Below, piece by piece: positions 34,280-42,930 of a stretch of DNA of 60,379 nt (position 1 is the first letter of the stretch; each line of letters opens with the position of its first letter). The DNA is taken from contig CAKSBP010000021.1 in the NCBI GenBank assembly GCA_934438135.1, positions 1 through 60,379 of the forward strand. Reading direction: 5' to 3'. The translations under genes were made by a program, and so were the position numbers. Under the pieces are notes generated by a model that was not told the origin of the DNA, did no database searches, and saw nothing but the letters and a program-made list of their open reading frames with translations. The DNA comes from an uncultured Clostridium sp. GTDB lineage: Bacteria; Bacillota; Clostridia; Lachnospirales; Lachnospiraceae.

Positions 34280-34975
34280 GTGTATATTGTAGTCTGCCTG
34301 TTCTTATGCTGGGGGATATGCTATTTGTTTTATCATTCTGCAGTTATTAGTCTGTGTAGCAGTCCGTTGGTTTTCTATCTTATAAAATTGATTCGAGAGG
34401 AACGCGGTAGAAAGGTTCGATGGGAGTTACAGCTTCAGTTCAAGGATGGATTACAGAGTTTGTCAGATGCTTTAAGTGCTGGCTATTCTATTGAGAATGG
34501 ATTTCGGGAAGCTATCACGGATTTGTCCTTGCTTTATCCGAAGGAGGCAGATATTTTAATGGAGTTCCGTCATATTTACAGACAGCTTGGATTAAATAAA
34601 AATATTGAGGAAATGGTTCTGGATTTTGGCATTCGTTCTGGTTCAGAGGATATCCTTACGTTTGCCGAGGTGCTTTCTACTGCAAAAAGAACAGGGGGGG
34701 ATTTATTAAAAGTAATTCGAATGACTAGTCAGAGTATTGGAGATAAGACGGATATTCAAAGGGAAATCCGCACCGTAGTAGCAGCAAAGAAACTGGAAGC
34801 TAATATTATGAGTACCATTCCTGTGCTGATTATTTTGTATCTTTGGTTCAGTATGCCAGGTTTTTTGGAACCCATGTATACGACATTAGTGGGAAGAATA
34901 GTCATGACAGTTACATTAGGATTTTATGTGGCAGCAGTTCTTCTGCTTCGTAAAATTGTTGATATTAACATATAA
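34280..34975 (+). CDS. tadB: TadB-like type II secretion F-domain membrane protein
   Basis: 231-aa platform protein. Hydrophobic helices lie at the N-terminus (about 2-36), and about 175-195 and 205-225. Between them is the T2SSF cytosolic helix bundle (QLQFKDGLQSLSDALSAGYS, LILMEFRHIYRQLGLNKNIE-like region). The GTG at 34280 has AGGAA six bases upstream. The same frame is open for about 40 codons further back without a normal start; the upstream residues DYHVYQFSKQEKA look protein-like, so a longer N-terminus with an unusual start is possible. Confidence 0.87.
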   Translation: MYIVVCLFLCWGICYLFYHSAVISLCSSPLVFYLIKLIREERGRKVRWELQLQFKDGLQSLSDALSAGYSIENGFREAITDLSLLYPKEADILMEFRHIYRQLGLNKNIEEMVLDFGIRSGSEDILTFAEVLSTAKRTGGDLLKVIRMTSQSIGDKTDIQREIRTVVAAKKLEANIMSTIPVLIILYLWFSMPGFLEPMYTTLVGRIVMTVTLGFYVAAVLLLRKIVDINI

Positions 34976-34986
34976 GGAGATGCTGT

Positions 34987-36453
34987 ATGAAGTATTTCTG
35001 TTTGATTCTGTGCATTTTGTTTATGGCAGCGTTGTTTTTTACGAAGAATTATAAAAAAGACTGGTTTCAGAAGATAAATAAAAAGGAAAACACACTTTCT
35101 TTTTTGTATCCAGTGGCTGCTTATATATTAGACAAAATCAAATATTTTCAGAGGGAGGGTACACAGAAGAAGAAAAAAGAATTTGCTTCCTTGTTTCCAA
35201 GGGATGAGGCAGAGAGAAAATTTGTCTGCTATTGTTATCTGAAATTATCCTGGATGCTTTTGATTGTTGGTATGACCAGTGTTCTATGTCTACTGGTTTT
35301 ATGTAAAGAGGGTGGTAGTCAGGCAATAAAAAAGAGTATTGTAAGACCAGAATATGGACAGGGGAGCAGATATCTGGACTTAGTCGTGCATTTTAAAGAA
35401 GGAAAGCATGAACTGGAAGAGAACATGGAGATAGAAGTAAAACCAAGGGAATACACGGTGGAGGAGATTCAGGAGAAGATGGACGCAGCACGTTCTATAC
35501 TACAAAGAAAACTGCTTGGATCAAATCAAAATGTAAATTCTGTCTCCAATAATTTGAATCTATCAGAAAAGTATGAAAATACGCCAATATGTATTAGCTG
35601 GAGCAGCGAGCCGAAAGGGTATATTAATGAAGATGGAAGTCTTAATAATAAAAGCCTGAAGCATCCAGTATCTGTAAATCTTCGGGCATTGCTTTCCTAT
35701 GAACAGATGGAAAAGGAGTATGTTTTTACTTTATGTATCAATCCGTATTCATGGCGATGGGATGAAAAAGTAAAGTATGATTTTTTACAGGCACAAGCAT
35801 CTCAGAATGAAGAGAGAAAATCAGAAAAGGACTTTCTGCTTCCAGAACGGTTAGGGAAAACCTCTCTGACTTATCAGATAAATCAAAAAAGTAAGGCGGG
35901 AGAGATTTTTGTTCTTGGCTTGGTTGTGAGTGCTCTGGTTTATGCTGTATATGAGGAAAAAATAAAGCAGGCTAGGAAAGAAAGAGAACGACAAATGTTT
36001 CTGGATTATCCAGAATTGGTTAGTAAGCTTACACTGCTGATTGGTTCTGGGATGACTGTAAAACGAGCCTGGGAGAAAATGATTTTGGAATACGAGAGAG
36101 TCCAGAAAAAGGATAAACGTTCCATACGGTATGCATATGAGGAAATGATTCTTACATGGAATGAGATGGAGAATGGAATATCTGAAGTCATGGCATTTGA
36201 ACGGTTTGGCAGAAGAATTAAGCTGAAAGTGTATCTGCGGCTGGTCTCTCTGCTGACTCAGAATATGAAAAAGGGTTCTAAGGGGATGTTGGAGCTTCTC
36301 TCCATGGAAGCAAGAGAAGCTATGGAGGAAAGAAAGCAGGCGGCAAGAAAATTAGGGGAAGAGGCAGGGACAAAGCTATTGATTCCTATGATTCTTATGC
36401 TCGGAATCGTACTGGTAATTGTCATGGTGCCTGCATTCTTAAGTATGTCATAA
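34987..36453 (+). CDS. tadC: TadC-like platform protein with large insert
   Basis: 488 aa, roughly 200 more than ordinary TadC. Hydrophobic helices at about 2-18, 86-106, 305-322 and 466-486. The T2SSF bundle is in the C-terminal part (YPELVSKLTLLIGSGMTVKR, then RLVSLLTQNMKKGSKGMLEL). Between the second and third helix lies a soluble insert (about 107-304) with no recognised domain, which should face outside the membrane. The start of the insert (IVRPEYGQGSRYLDLVVHFK) is beta-like. AAGGAG precedes the ATG. It probably pairs with TadB to form the pilus platform. Confidence 0.83.
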   Translation: MKYFCLILCILFMAALFFTKNYKKDWFQKINKKENTLSFLYPVAAYILDKIKYFQREGTQKKKKEFASLFPRDEAERKFVCYCYLKLSWMLLIVGMTSVLCLLVLCKEGGSQAIKKSIVRPEYGQGSRYLDLVVHFKEGKHELEENMEIEVKPREYTVEEIQEKMDAARSILQRKLLGSNQNVNSVSNNLNLSEKYENTPICISWSSEPKGYINEDGSLNNKSLKHPVSVNLRALLSYEQMEKEYVFTLCINPYSWRWDEKVKYDFLQAQASQNEERKSEKDFLLPERLGKTSLTYQINQKSKAGEIFVLGLVVSALVYAVYEEKIKQARKERERQMFLDYPELVSKLTLLIGSGMTVKRAWEKMILEYERVQKKDKRSIRYAYEEMILTWNEMENGISEVMAFERFGRRIKLKVYLRLVSLLTQNMKKGSKGMLELLSMEAREAMEERKQAARKLGEEAGTKLLIPMILMLGIVLVIVMVPAFLSMS

Positions 36454-36464
36454 GGAGGAAAAGA

Positions 36465-36638
36465 ATGAATTTAATTAAGGAGTTTATCAAAGAGGAAGAT
36501 GGGATTGGAGTAGTAGAAATTATTTTGATATTAGTAGTGTTGATTGCACTGGTATTGATTTTTAAGGGCGAAATCACAAAAATTGTGAATCAGGCATTTA
36601 CTTCTATTAAAGATGATTCTGGAGAAATCATTGGTTAA
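36465..36638 (+). CDS. flp: Flp-type (type IVb) pilin, 57 aa
   Basis: Short class-III prepilin. The sequence starts MNLIKEFIKEEDGIGVVEII and runs into one long hydrophobic helix. The predicted cleavage site is after Gly in EDG-IGVVE, with Glu at position +5 of the mature protein, as prepilin peptidases need. The mature pilin would be about 44 residues. AAGGAGGAAAAGA precedes the ATG. It lies within the Tad operon after tadC, the standard type of place for the major pilin. It is the only Flp-like gene I see in the locus. Confidence 0.88.
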   Translation: MNLIKEFIKEEDGIGVVEIILILVVLIALVLIFKGEITKIVNQAFTSIKDDSGEIIG

Positions 36639-39051
36639 TAAATCAAAGGGTTCTATTTCTGTTTTTATGGTATTCATTCTGTTTATTATGCTGGCAGCAA
36701 CGGGAACGTTGTTGGAAGGAAGCCGTTATTATGCAGTGAAAACATTTAGTAAAACGGCATTAACGCAGGCATCCGATGCAGTGAAGACAGAATATTACAG
36801 CCCGTTATCAGATGAGTACCATTTGTTCTTTTTAGCATCTGTGGGTGAGGAAGAAGAACAGAAACAACAGGTGCAGGAGCATATTACATCATATTTGAAT
36901 TATGCATTGGAACCATCAAATGGAATCTCAGATTGGAAGTGGAAGTCCTCCAAACTTAATAGAAATCTGGCTGCCCCTTGTCTGGAAAACATAGAAGTTT
37001 CAAATATTATTCATGGAACAGATGCTGGAGTGTTTGAAAAAGAGACAGCTGCATATATGAAGTATCAGAGTCTGGATAGTATTTTTGAAAAGTATTTGAA
37101 AAAATTCGAGTTTGCTAAAACCATTGGAAAGACCACAGAAGTCTTAAATGAAAAGGTAAAGACGGAGCAGGAAGTTGCAAAGGTGAGTAGCGATATTTTG
37201 GAGATGATGAAGTATATTGATGGTGTGACAGCAGGAAAATATGGAGTTGAAATGAAAAAGAATGGAAGAATTCAGACAGAATCACATTTTGCCAAGCAGT
37301 TTGTACCCGGAAATATTACTCAACAAAGTACTGGGATAAACCAAAATAAAGTGTGGATAAGTTTAAAGAATAAATATATCAATGTGGATGGAATTTTATT
37401 CTCCATTCACAAGGATATTCAGAATGTACAGCAGATGAAAAAATCCATGGAAGAGACTCAGTCACATTATACAAGTATTCTGGAGTCGGAGGATATATCA
37501 GCAGAAGAGAAAAAGCAGTTAACTTCGGAACTCTCGGAAACAATTGAAATGACGCAGAAGTCTATAGAAGATAGTATAAGGAGTATAGCTAATAGAATAT
37601 CGAAAATTACAGATTCTGTAGATGGTGTGGAAAGTTCAGTAGAAAAAGCTATTGGAAAATTTCCTGAATTTAAGAAAAAGCAAAAGGAAGCTGTGGATGC
37701 AGTAAGGCAGTACCGTCAGGTGCTGAATGAAAAGAAAACTGAACTGGAACAGAGTACATATTCTGGGTTAGACGAGGATTGTAAGTCTCTTGAAAAGTAC
37801 ATATCAAATCAGGATGAAGCAGCCTCTTGTGTCAATAGCATTCTTTCTATGAAGCCTGTTCTGGAGAAAAATCTGCAAATATTAGAAAATTTGAAACAGT
37901 TAAAACTGATAACTGTTTCTTCAAGTGATATGCTTCTTACGAAGCTGGATCAAATGGTTATGTCTTGTCAGACAAGTCTAGAGAATTATGACATACAATC
38001 TCTTCGATTCGATTATAGTGATATTGCCACAACAGAAGAGGCGAAGAATCCGCTAAAGACATTAAAAGAAGCGGCTGGACAGTCTGTGTTGAAACTGGTG
38101 GTACCGAATATCAAGGAACTCTCTAAAAATAAAATTGTGCAGGGAGATCAACTTGCAAATCAGTATTTAGGTGAAAAGAAGGAGGGATTGAGCAGTCTGC
38201 TGGATTTTGTCCAAAACCTGGAGGGTGAAGAAGGTGGAAAAGGTTTATTTGAGGAATTACTGGATAATGGGATAAAGGAGTTTGACTGGTCATCCTTAAG
38301 TAGTACAGCAAATGTATTTCTAGTGAATGAATATATAAATCAACAGTTTCATAATTATACGAGTGAAGAAAGAAAAGAAAATTTAGCGTTAAATTATGAA
38401 TTAGAATATATTTTGACTGGACATAACAATGATAGGAAAAATTTAGAGACAGTTGTAAATAGACTGGTTTTATGGAGAACGGTGCTTAACTTTGTCAGTA
38501 TTTTAAGCGATAGGGAGAAAGGAGAACAGGCAGGAGCGGCGGCAACAGCATTGGCAGGTATTACTGGAATGGAACCATTAATCCAGGCAGCAAAAACACT
38601 AATTTTAATTGTCTGGTCATTTGATGAAGCATTGGTTGATGTGGCAGCACTACTTAGAAATCAATCGGTTGTGGCACTCAAATCAGGAAAACAGTTTCAG
38701 ATGAAATTTTCAGATTTATTCTGTATTACGGCAGATACGATTGAGAAAAAGGCAAAGCAGATAAAGAAGGAGAAAGATTTTTCTCTATTTTATGAGGATT
38801 ATCTGAATCTATTTTTACTAATTGGTGAGAAGCAGAGAATTTATTATAGAGCAATGGATTTGATTCAGGAAAATATAAGACGTGCTTATAATAAATCATT
38901 TGATATTCAGAAAACCATTTACGCTTATGAGGTTTCTGGTATATTTCAGGCAAATTATCGTTTCTTGTTCTTTTCTTCAGGGATTTTTAAGGAAAAGAAA
39001 AATAGAAGTTTTTGGAAAACTCGTGTTTCTGCATATGGCAGCTACGCATAA
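36631..39051 (+). CDS. Large N-terminally anchored protein of the Tad locus (DUF5702/TadG-like)
   Basis: 806 aa. The N-terminus KGSISVFMVFILFIMLAATG is a TadE/TadG-like hydrophobic anchor followed by LLEGSRYYAVKTFSKTA, as in DUF5702 proteins of clostridial Tad loci. The large extracytoplasmic part is mostly helical and coiled-coil-like (about 200-460, rich in Glu, Lys and Gln). There is another hydrophobic stretch near 610-665. TTG 36631 is preferred: GGAG lies six bases before it and it overlaps the flp stop; ATG 36613, which would overlap flp by more, is the alternative. Probably part of the pilus or its tip, but no function is established. Confidence 0.75.
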   Translation: MVNKSKGSISVFMVFILFIMLAATGTLLEGSRYYAVKTFSKTALTQASDAVKTEYYSPLSDEYHLFFLASVGEEEEQKQQVQEHITSYLNYALEPSNGISDWKWKSSKLNRNLAAPCLENIEVSNIIHGTDAGVFEKETAAYMKYQSLDSIFEKYLKKFEFAKTIGKTTEVLNEKVKTEQEVAKVSSDILEMMKYIDGVTAGKYGVEMKKNGRIQTESHFAKQFVPGNITQQSTGINQNKVWISLKNKYINVDGILFSIHKDIQNVQQMKKSMEETQSHYTSILESEDISAEEKKQLTSELSETIEMTQKSIEDSIRSIANRISKITDSVDGVESSVEKAIGKFPEFKKKQKEAVDAVRQYRQVLNEKKTELEQSTYSGLDEDCKSLEKYISNQDEAASCVNSILSMKPVLEKNLQILENLKQLKLITVSSSDMLLTKLDQMVMSCQTSLENYDIQSLRFDYSDIATTEEAKNPLKTLKEAAGQSVLKLVVPNIKELSKNKIVQGDQLANQYLGEKKEGLSSLLDFVQNLEGEEGGKGLFEELLDNGIKEFDWSSLSSTANVFLVNEYINQQFHNYTSEERKENLALNYELEYILTGHNNDRKNLETVVNRLVLWRTVLNFVSILSDREKGEQAGAAATALAGITGMEPLIQAAKTLILIVWSFDEALVDVAALLRNQSVVALKSGKQFQMKFSDLFCITADTIEKKAKQIKKEKDFSLFYEDYLNLFLLIGEKQRIYYRAMDLIQENIRRAYNKSFDIQKTIYAYEVSGIFQANYRFLFFSSGIFKEKKNRSFWKTRVSAYGSYA

Positions 39052-39056
39052 ATGAC

Positions 39057-39217
39057 AGGGCAAGCCAGGATGCCCTCCTGGCACTACCGCAACACCTCAA
39101 ATTAAATAAAAAATTATAATTATTGTTTTCTATTAAAAGCACTATCATCCTTTATCTAGCTGTAGTGATGATTATCCATTATCCCTCAATCTTCAGGAGG
39201 GTGTCCTGGTTTGCCCT
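39057..39217. repeat. 161-bp element with 24-bp inverted ends inside the Tad locus
   Basis: The ends AGGGCAAGCCAGGATGCCCT plus CCTG (39057-39080) and the complement at 39194-39217 match over 24 bp with three differences, each of which is a G-U pair if the plus strand is transcribed. The 113-bp AT-rich interior has its own potential ATCATC/GATGAT and CACTA/TAGTG pairings and no ORF. It fills the only large gap in the operon before the tadE genes. Clear target-site duplications are not visible. It could be a MITE or a folded RNA element; there is no T-tract, so it is not a simple terminator. Confidence 0.85.
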
Positions 39218-39237
39218 AAAAAGAAAGGAGAAATTTT

Positions 39238-40065
39238 TTGAATCATAAAAACAGAGGTTCCATGACAGTAGAGGCGGCAATCGTTCTTCCTTTTGTAATA
39301 TTTGCGGTCATGGCATTTTTGTATCTCTTTCGAGTGCTGTCTATGGAAGTAATGCTCCAGCAAAGTCTCTCGGAGGCATCTGATTCTACTTCACAGTATG
39401 CATATGTATATCTAAATGGAGACATTCCTGAATCTGTTCGTAAGAAAGCTGAAGAAAATGAAGTTCTGCAGAAATTTTCAGGAAGTCTTCTGGCAGATGT
39501 ACAGGTAAATTCTTTTTTTGCAGAAAAAGAAAATTATCAAAATATTCTAAATGGAAAAATTACATATCAAAACAGTAGTATCCTTAATGATAATGAAACG
39601 ATTGATTTTGTGGCAGAGTATAAGATAAAAATTCCTGGTCCATTTTTTTCTATTAAGCCCATTGCAGGAATTCAGAGAGTCCGTACAAGAGCTTTTATTG
39701 GAATGGAAACATTATTAGGAGAGAGTAGGGAAACGTCAGAAGATACACAAGAGGAATATGTTTATGTTACAGAATACGGTACGGTATATCATCGAAACTC
39801 AGAATGTACACACTTATATCTAACCGTACAGGAATGTAATTATGAAGATTTAAATTCAAAACGAAATGTATCAGGAGGAAAATATTATCCGTGTGAAAAG
39901 TGTTGTAAAACTAAGGTGACGAGAGGAATTGTTTATATTACAGACAACGGAGCCTGCTATCATTTGGAGAAACAATGTTCTGGTTTAAAGAGAACGATTC
40001 AAAAAGTACTGTTATCTTCTGTAGAAAATATGAGGCCGTGCAGCAAGTGTGGAAATACAGAGTAA
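39238..40065 (+). CDS. TadE-like pseudopilin with two C-terminal zinc-binding repeats
   Basis: 275 aa. The N-terminus RGSMTVEAAIVLPFVIFAVM is the TadE prepilin-like motif. The middle (about 50-165) is soluble. The C-terminus carries two similar modules: VYVTEYGTVYHRNSEC...PCEKC (175-222) and VYITDNGACYHLEKQC...PCSKC (232-271). Each has H-x4-C and C-x2-C (His185, Cys190, Cys219, Cys222; His242, Cys247, Cys268, Cys271), a likely zinc site like those in Ada-type metal-binding domains. Starts at TTG with AGGAG seven bases before. This fusion is unusual for a pilin-like protein. Confidence 0.85.
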   Translation: MNHKNRGSMTVEAAIVLPFVIFAVMAFLYLFRVLSMEVMLQQSLSEASDSTSQYAYVYLNGDIPESVRKKAEENEVLQKFSGSLLADVQVNSFFAEKENYQNILNGKITYQNSSILNDNETIDFVAEYKIKIPGPFFSIKPIAGIQRVRTRAFIGMETLLGESRETSEDTQEEYVYVTEYGTVYHRNSECTHLYLTVQECNYEDLNSKRNVSGGKYYPCEKCCKTKVTRGIVYITDNGACYHLEKQCSGLKRTIQKVLLSSVENMRPCSKCGNTE

Positions 40066-40082
40066 AGAAAGGAAGTGTCTGA

Positions 40083-40547
40083 ATGCAGAAAAACAAGAAT
40101 GCTCAAAGAGGAAGCATGACCATTGAGGCTGTGTTCGTTATGGTTATTATTCTGGCAGTTGTTTTTTTACTTCTTTATTTTTGCTTTTATTCAATGGACG
40201 GAGTGAAAATGAGATGTGAATTTTTGCACCAGATTATAAATGGGCAGGAGGAGGCAGTACGGAAAGGAGAAAAGACAGCAGATATAGAGAAGTTGGTAAA
40301 AAATCATTTTAAACAGGGAATCGTTATGAAACAGCTGCAAAGCATTGATTCCAAAGCAGGAATTCGAACACTTACATATCGGATGAACTTAAAAGTTATT
40401 TCAGTGTATCCTCTCATAAGAAAGGTGTTTGGAGCAGGAAATAATCGTGTGGACATAACGGTATGTTTTAACCGTTCGGATGCCTGTGAAATCGTAAGAA
40501 TGTATCAGGCATTTATGATGAAGGAACCAGGAAAGGCAGGAGAATAA
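40083..40547 (+). CDS. TadE-like pseudopilin
   Basis: 154 aa with the same N-terminal pattern as its neighbour: RGSMTIEAVFVMVIILAVVF, i.e. a prepilin-like TIEA motif and one hydrophobic helix. The rest is a small soluble domain facing out (about 40-154). Starts 18 bp after the previous TadE gene, GGAAG site, and ends 2 bp before the FHA gene. Likely a minor pilus component. Confidence 0.8.
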   Translation: MQKNKNAQRGSMTIEAVFVMVIILAVVFLLLYFCFYSMDGVKMRCEFLHQIINGQEEAVRKGEKTADIEKLVKNHFKQGIVMKQLQSIDSKAGIRTLTYRMNLKVISVYPLIRKVFGAGNNRVDITVCFNRSDACEIVRMYQAFMMKEPGKAGE

Positions 40548-40549
40548 TT

Positions 40550-41797
40550 ATGATAGAACCTCTCTTAGCAGGAGATATGGAACGGCAGTATCTGATTTTA
40601 CCAAGAACACAGGAAGGAACGGCAGGATATGAACAGAAAATGGTGATGCATAATAAGATAAAGGGGCTTCTTTCTGTGGAAATGAGAACGATAGATCAGG
40701 AGGAACAGTATTATTATGATGTAACAGGGAAAAAGTCTTTGGAAGAGTTTTTAAATCAAAAGAAATTGATGGCAGGTGATATTGCATTTATCTATGGAAA
40801 CATAATTGATGAAATTATGAATGCAAAGCAGTATCTGCTTCAGGAAGATAATTTTGTTATTTCAAAAGATACGGTTTATCTGGACAATCAGGAGACCAAT
40901 CTATTCTTATGCTATAAGGAAGATTTCCATACAGGAATTCAGAAGCAGTTGGTAGAGTTGACAGAGTATTTTATGAATCAAATTGATTATCATGATGAAA
41001 AGGCCGTTTTATATATATACGGAATTTATAAATTAATCAGACAGGACAATTGTACCTTTACAGATGTAAAAGGAATTTTGGAAAAGTACGGTCAGACCAA
41101 TATAGAACAGCCAGAGGAAAAAGATGAGCAAATAGAGATAATGTCAGAGAGAATAAAAACAGAAACAGTATTAGATGAACCCACGTTTCCACAGCTGAAA
41201 GAACCAGAGTTTGCAGACACGCAGCAGAAGTCATCTATAAAAGTTTCATTTGAAAAAATCATAATCATAGCAGCAAATATAGTGATTTGCCTACTGTTAT
41301 ATAAAATAGATTGGTTTACAGAGAATGTGAACGGAACGCTAAACCTGAAAAAATGTGTTTTAACAGGAAGTATTCTGTTGGTTTTAGATAGCTTTCTTTT
41401 TGAAAAGTTGAAGAAAAAACAGATTGAGGTACCTCTTATTCTCGATGAGGAAGATGAGGATGGTTCTACGATACTTCTTTGTAATGCTCAGGCACAATAT
41501 GAACTGATTTCTGAAGAAGGAGTCAGCTGTTTGGAGTTTTCACAGCAGGATCTGCCTATTATGATTGGAAAGAGCCGTGAATGTGGAAAAGGGTATCTGC
41601 CAGATAAAATAATTAGTCGTCATCATGCAAAGTTCAGATGGGAGGCCGGAAGATTCCAAATTGCGGATATCGGCTCTACAAATGGAACGCTTTTGAATGG
41701 AGAAGAATTAAAAAGCAGGAAGTTTTATGAAGTTCAGGACAAAGATAGGATTACCTTTGGAAATATGACATTCATAATTCGGATGAAAGGAGTTTAA
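40550..41797 (+). CDS. DUF6382-FHA domain membrane protein
   Basis: 415 aa. N-terminal domain (about 1-185) has the form seen in DUF6382 proteins (beginning MIEPLLAGDMERQYLILPRT). A charged linker leads to two hydrophobic helices (about 236-254 and 265-283), then a C-terminal FHA domain: LPIMIGKSREC, then IISRHHAKFRW and IGSTNGTLLNGEEL, the residues that bind phosphothreonine. The protein therefore joins the pilus locus to Ser/Thr kinase signalling. No kinase or phosphatase lies nearby. It is tightly spaced with the TadE gene before it. Confidence 0.87.
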   Translation: MIEPLLAGDMERQYLILPRTQEGTAGYEQKMVMHNKIKGLLSVEMRTIDQEEQYYYDVTGKKSLEEFLNQKKLMAGDIAFIYGNIIDEIMNAKQYLLQEDNFVISKDTVYLDNQETNLFLCYKEDFHTGIQKQLVELTEYFMNQIDYHDEKAVLYIYGIYKLIRQDNCTFTDVKGILEKYGQTNIEQPEEKDEQIEIMSERIKTETVLDEPTFPQLKEPEFADTQQKSSIKVSFEKIIIIAANIVICLLLYKIDWFTENVNGTLNLKKCVLTGSILLVLDSFLFEKLKKKQIEVPLILDEEDEDGSTILLCNAQAQYELISEEGVSCLEFSQQDLPIMIGKSRECGKGYLPDKIISRHHAKFRWEAGRFQIADIGSTNGTLLNGEELKSRKFYEVQDKDRITFGNMTFIIRMKGV

Positions 41798-41888
41798 ATA
41801 TTGAACTTGCTGCCCAAAACAGGTAAAATACTATGATATAGAATAGAAGTTAACCTAGTTTGAGATAGCTAAGAAAGGTGGCAGGCAG

Positions 41889-42896
41889 GTGTTTTTTGAA
41901 AATGTAGCAGAGAAACTGTCCTCCATAGGTTTTTTTCCAGAGGACTTGGGACAGGCAGGTGTTTTTTCTTATATTAGAAGAGAGAAAGACCAGGCGTATT
42001 TAATTCATATTGTAAACCTGCCGGATGAACCGGTTGAAGCAGCACAGTTATATTATGTACTTCAGGGGTTGGAACGAAAAGTAGAAAAGCAGTGTGGGTG
42101 CAATGTGGAAAGTCTTCATGTATATGTTACTGGACTGATAGAAAATGTAAAAGGACTATGCAGAGAAGATGGAAATGTACACTGGATTATTGATAAGAGG
42201 TTCAACAGACTGATTATTTATGAGAATCAGAAAGATAATTTTTGTGGATGCAAAGAAGTTTTTGAAAAGGCATTATTACCACCGCAGAGAGAAAATAAGA
42301 GTAGCTTTATACCCTATATTACGTATGGATTAGTTATTATAAATGTACTTTTGTTTGTATTTATGAATGTAATGTGTTCAAATTCATTAAGAGATATTTT
42401 ATATAGTAAAGGTGCTCTTTATTGGCCGGCCGTGGTAGGCGAAGGACAGATATACCGAATTTTTACCTATATGTTTCTGCATGCAGATATTCAGCATGTA
42501 TCAAACAATATGCTTCTTTTGTTTTTTGTAGGTGCTTACGTGGAAGAATATATGGGACGAGGGAGATTTGTGCTGGTATATTTTGTATCTGGATTTCTTG
42601 CAGGGACAGCATCAATGGGGTATAATATTTTAATGAGTAATCAGATATGGGGCATTGGTGCATCAGGTGCGATTTTTGGTGTTGTAGGTGCTGTTGCAGG
42701 ACTGCTTGTATTATCACAGAGAACGATAAAGGAAATTACTCCACCAAGACTTATCTTTTTTATTGTTTTAAGTCTTATGAGCGGGTTTGAAAATAAAGGA
42801 ATCGATAATATGGCTCATATTGGGGGGCTTGTATCAGGATTTGTAATTAGTCTTATTTTAATAGTGGCTGGGAACAGACGAAAAAGAATAAGATGA
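41889..42896 (+). CDS. Rhomboid family intramembrane serine protease
   Basis: 335 aa. The first 135 residues form a soluble domain. The rhomboid core follows with about six to seven helices: HADIQHVSNNMLLLFFVGAY with the conserved H-x5-NM, GIGASGAIFGVVGA with the catalytic Ser of GASG, and the catalytic His in NMAHIGGLVSGF. The start is a GTG at 41889 with AGGTGG upstream. It sits 90 bp after the FHA gene on the same strand, so it may belong to the pilus locus and cut one of its membrane proteins, although it could also be independent. Confidence 0.9.
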   Translation: MFFENVAEKLSSIGFFPEDLGQAGVFSYIRREKDQAYLIHIVNLPDEPVEAAQLYYVLQGLERKVEKQCGCNVESLHVYVTGLIENVKGLCREDGNVHWIIDKRFNRLIIYENQKDNFCGCKEVFEKALLPPQRENKSSFIPYITYGLVIINVLLFVFMNVMCSNSLRDILYSKGALYWPAVVGEGQIYRIFTYMFLHADIQHVSNNMLLLFFVGAYVEEYMGRGRFVLVYFVSGFLAGTASMGYNILMSNQIWGIGASGAIFGVVGAVAGLLVLSQRTIKEITPPRLIFFIVLSLMSGFENKGIDNMAHIGGLVSGFVISLILIVAGNRRKRIR

Positions 42897-42930
42897 AAGT
42901 GATATGGGAATAGAAAGGCGGTAGACTGAT

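Noticed and set aside
39052..39237. Intrinsic terminator within the pilus locus
   Set aside because: The long hairpin has no U-tract after either arm.
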